Shown here piece by piece: positions 61,423-64,000 of a stretch of 64,000 nt of DNA; the first letter of the stretch is position 1; each line of letters begins with the position of its first letter. The notes beneath the pieces were generated by a model that was not told the DNA's origin, made no database searches, and saw only the letters and a list, made by a program, of their open reading frames with translations. The DNA is taken from positions 310,001-374,000 of the forward strand of contig NZ_JNAS01000001.1 of assembly GCF_000760115.1 (NCBI RefSeq), in the 5' to 3' direction. This DNA is from Prochlorococcus marinus str. SB (lineage in GTDB: Bacteria > Cyanobacteriota > Cyanobacteriia > PCC-6307 > Cyanobiaceae). Both the position numbers and the translations under genes were made by a program.

Positions 61423-62946
61423 TTATGGTCTGCGCCAGAAAATATTATCTTTTGAAATTAATTGATCAGACTCAGGAGGTCCCCATGTCATAGATTCATA
61501 ACTATAAATAGGTAACTTCCAAGGAGAATTATCCATCAATTCTATTAATGGCGTATAAAGTTTCCAGGCTGCCTCTACTTCATCACTTCGAGTAAATAGG
61601 GTTGGGTCAGAAAGCATTGCATCAGCTAATAATCTTACATAACCTTCATCTGAGGGTTCTCCAAATGATTCATCATAAGAAAATTTCATCTCAACAGGTC
61701 TTGATTTCATTCCAGAACCAGGAGATTTTACCTCAAATTTGAAAGTAGCCCCTTCATTTGGCTGTATTCTAAGGATAAGTTGATTTGGGGCAGGATTTAT
61801 TATTGTTGATTCAAATAAATGAACAGGAACATCTTTAAAAGTCAAGACTATTTCTCCAAGTCTTTTAGGTAGTCTTTTACCTGTTCTCAAATAAAAAGGA
61901 ACCCCTTGCCAACGCCAGTTATCAACGAAAACTTTTGTCGCAATATAAGTTTCTGTTGTGCTATTACAATTAACACCATCTTCCTGCCTATATCCTTTTA
62001 GTCGATTTGAAATATTTCCTCCTTCTCCATATTGACCTCTTATACAACAATTCCACGGTTCATTTTCGTCAGCAAGTTTGGAAGCTTGAAGAACCTTAGC
62101 TTTTTCATTTCTTATTGCTTCTGGTTCAAACTTTCCAGGAGGTTCCATAGCAGTAACAGCAAGCATTTGCGTCATATGATTTTGAAGCATATCTCTTAAA
62201 GCACCAGAGCTTTCGTAATAACCTGCTCTATCTTCAACACCCACTGTTTCAGATGAAGTAATTTGAACACTTGATATATAATTTCTGTTCCAGATTGGTT
62301 CAAAAATAGTGTTAGCAAACCTCAAAACAAGAATGTTCTGAACTGTCTCTTTACCTAAATAATGGTCAATCCTATAAATCTGACTTTCTTCAGCGCAACT
62401 TTGGACGATCTTATTCAATTTTTTTGCACTTGAATAATCTCTTCCAAAGGGTTTTTCAATCACTAAACGACTTTTCTTAGGGTCATCTAAAAGGCCAGCT
62501 GCTTTTAGAGCTTTACATCCACTTGCATAGAAATTAGGAGATACTGATAAATAAAATGTCCTATTCCCATGAGTAGCTTGTGTTTTATCAATTTCATTTA
62601 ATCTCTTAGAAAGCCTTAAGACATGATCACTTTGTTGTAGATCAACTGGTTCATAGAAAAGATAATTAGAAAATTGTTCCCACTCCCTTTCTTTACCAGA
62701 TATTTGATTAGATAGCTTTGCTTTCATCTTTTCTCTAAATTCATTATCAGTCCAAGGTCTTCTAGCACAACCAACTATTCCAAATTCACTAGGAATTCTT
62801 CTTTGCAAATAGAGTTCAAATAAGGCTGGTATTAATTTTCTATGAGTAAGGTCTCCACTAGCACCAAAGATTACTAAGCATTGTGGAGATATAACTCTTT
62901 CTTGCCGTAAACCTAATCTTAGAGGATTACTTAAAGTTGAAGGCAT
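61423..62946 (-). CDS. zwf: Glucose-6-phosphate 1-dehydrogenase
   Basis: A 507-residue enzyme. The NADP motif is IFGASGDLTHRKLIPALFEL and the active site RIDHYLGKETVQNILVLRFAN. C-terminal landmarks match the family. It oxidises G6P and makes NADPH; in cyanobacteria it serves night metabolism. It lies 110 bases from the petH stop on the same strand; opcA and cobB follow. Confidence 0.95.
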   Translation of the reverse strand: MPSTLSNPLRLGLRQERVISPQCLVIFGASGDLTHRKLIPALFELYLQRRIPSEFGIVGCARRPWTDNEFREKMKAKLSNQISGKEREWEQFSNYLFYEPVDLQQSDHVLRLSKRLNEIDKTQATHGNRTFYLSVSPNFYASGCKALKAAGLLDDPKKSRLVIEKPFGRDYSSAKKLNKIVQSCAEESQIYRIDHYLGKETVQNILVLRFANTIFEPIWNRNYISSVQITSSETVGVEDRAGYYESSGALRDMLQNHMTQMLAVTAMEPPGKFEPEAIRNEKAKVLQASKLADENEPWNCCIRGQYGEGGNISNRLKGYRQEDGVNCNSTTETYIATKVFVDNWRWQGVPFYLRTGKRLPKRLGEIVLTFKDVPVHLFESTIINPAPNQLILRIQPNEGATFKFEVKSPGSGMKSRPVEMKFSYDESFGEPSDEGYVRLLADAMLSDPTLFTRSDEVEAAWKLYTPLIELMDNSPWKLPIYSYESMTWGPPESDQLISKDNIFWRRP

Positions 62947-63055
62947 ATTTTTAGTATTCTTTATTTAAAATCCTCTTTTTTTTAAATATTAGCTACTCAT
63001 TGTGTCTAAACCAAAAAGTATTTAATTGGGGAAACTTAATTCCAAATATAAAATT

Positions 63056-64000
<945 letters not shown>

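Overview
The window is low-GC (roughly one third G+C by eye), densely packed cyanobacterial chromosome. Several features point to a high-light-adapted Prochlorococcus: petG and petH, chlI, crtL and crtE, GuaB3, the small RNA Yfr1 lying between guaB3 and trxA, many very short membrane or secreted proteins, and ATP-grasp/alpha-E/transglutaminase genes. I saw no tRNA, rRNA, CRISPR array, insertion sequence or prophage.

Layout. (1) 1-12.6 kb: the tail of dusB, then an accessory-looking run of mostly tiny genes: DUF2470, an IF2_N-like mini-protein, a thioesterase, a membrane-anchored Mrr-type nuclease, MAPEG, two PAP/fibrillin proteins, a Psb34-like protein, a Nif11-like protein, OsmC and DUF1499. 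Two probable small-RNA genes lie at 11.35-11.64 kb. (2) 12.5-19.3 kb: a zinc locus with znuB, zur, znuC, a 613-residue ZnuA, a CobW (COG0523) GTPase and a WD40 protein. (3) 19.3-26.4 kb: a noncoding stretch with a terminator, a zinc-ribbon membrane protein, the cyanate operon cynA-cynB-cynD-cynS, tatA, a nine-cysteine metallothionein-like peptide, a DUF1348 protein and small Cys-containing or membrane proteins. (4) 26.5-38.6 kb: the ATP-grasp/alpha-E/transglutaminase operon, a cupin-like protein, a lumenal pentapeptide-repeat protein, a PfkB kinase, DUF2834, an MFS transporter, a DUF1400-type hydrolase and an orphan peptide-type ABC permease with its binding protein. (5) 38.6-64 kb: conserved core genes: hom, sufE, 5-FCL, ruvC, chlI, trmJ-like, cytM-like, petG, rsmD, hisH, trxA, yfr1, guaB3, gyrA, crtL, a GH57 protein, leuA, a PgpH-like HD protein, folD, crtE, a DUF212 protein, cobB, opcA, zwf and partial petH.

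The most notable region is 12.5-26 kb, which looks like one zinc-limitation programme joined to nitrogen scavenging. Near-perfect Zur-type palindromes (core ATGATnATCAT) lie between znuC and znuA, twice upstream of cynA, upstream of the Cys-rich peptide gene and upstream of the DUF1348 gene. ZnuA carries two tandem copies of a domain of about 110-130 residues, and the adjacent CobW protein carries one copy of what looks like the same domain. I know of no name for this domain. The cynA upstream region also holds a perfect NtcA-type site (GTA-N8-TAC) close to the start codon. A 21-base element recurs just downstream of the Zur sites at cynA and at the Cys-rich gene, and could be a promoter or a leader-peptide start. 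CynA has an unusual N-terminal extension of 155 residues with a Cys cluster ahead of an internal Tat/lipoprotein signal.

The core block follows familiar routes: aspartate-family, leucine, histidine and purine synthesis, chlorophyll and carotenoid synthesis, the oxidative pentose phosphate entry (zwf-opcA), and photosynthetic electron transport (petG, petH, a cytochrome c).
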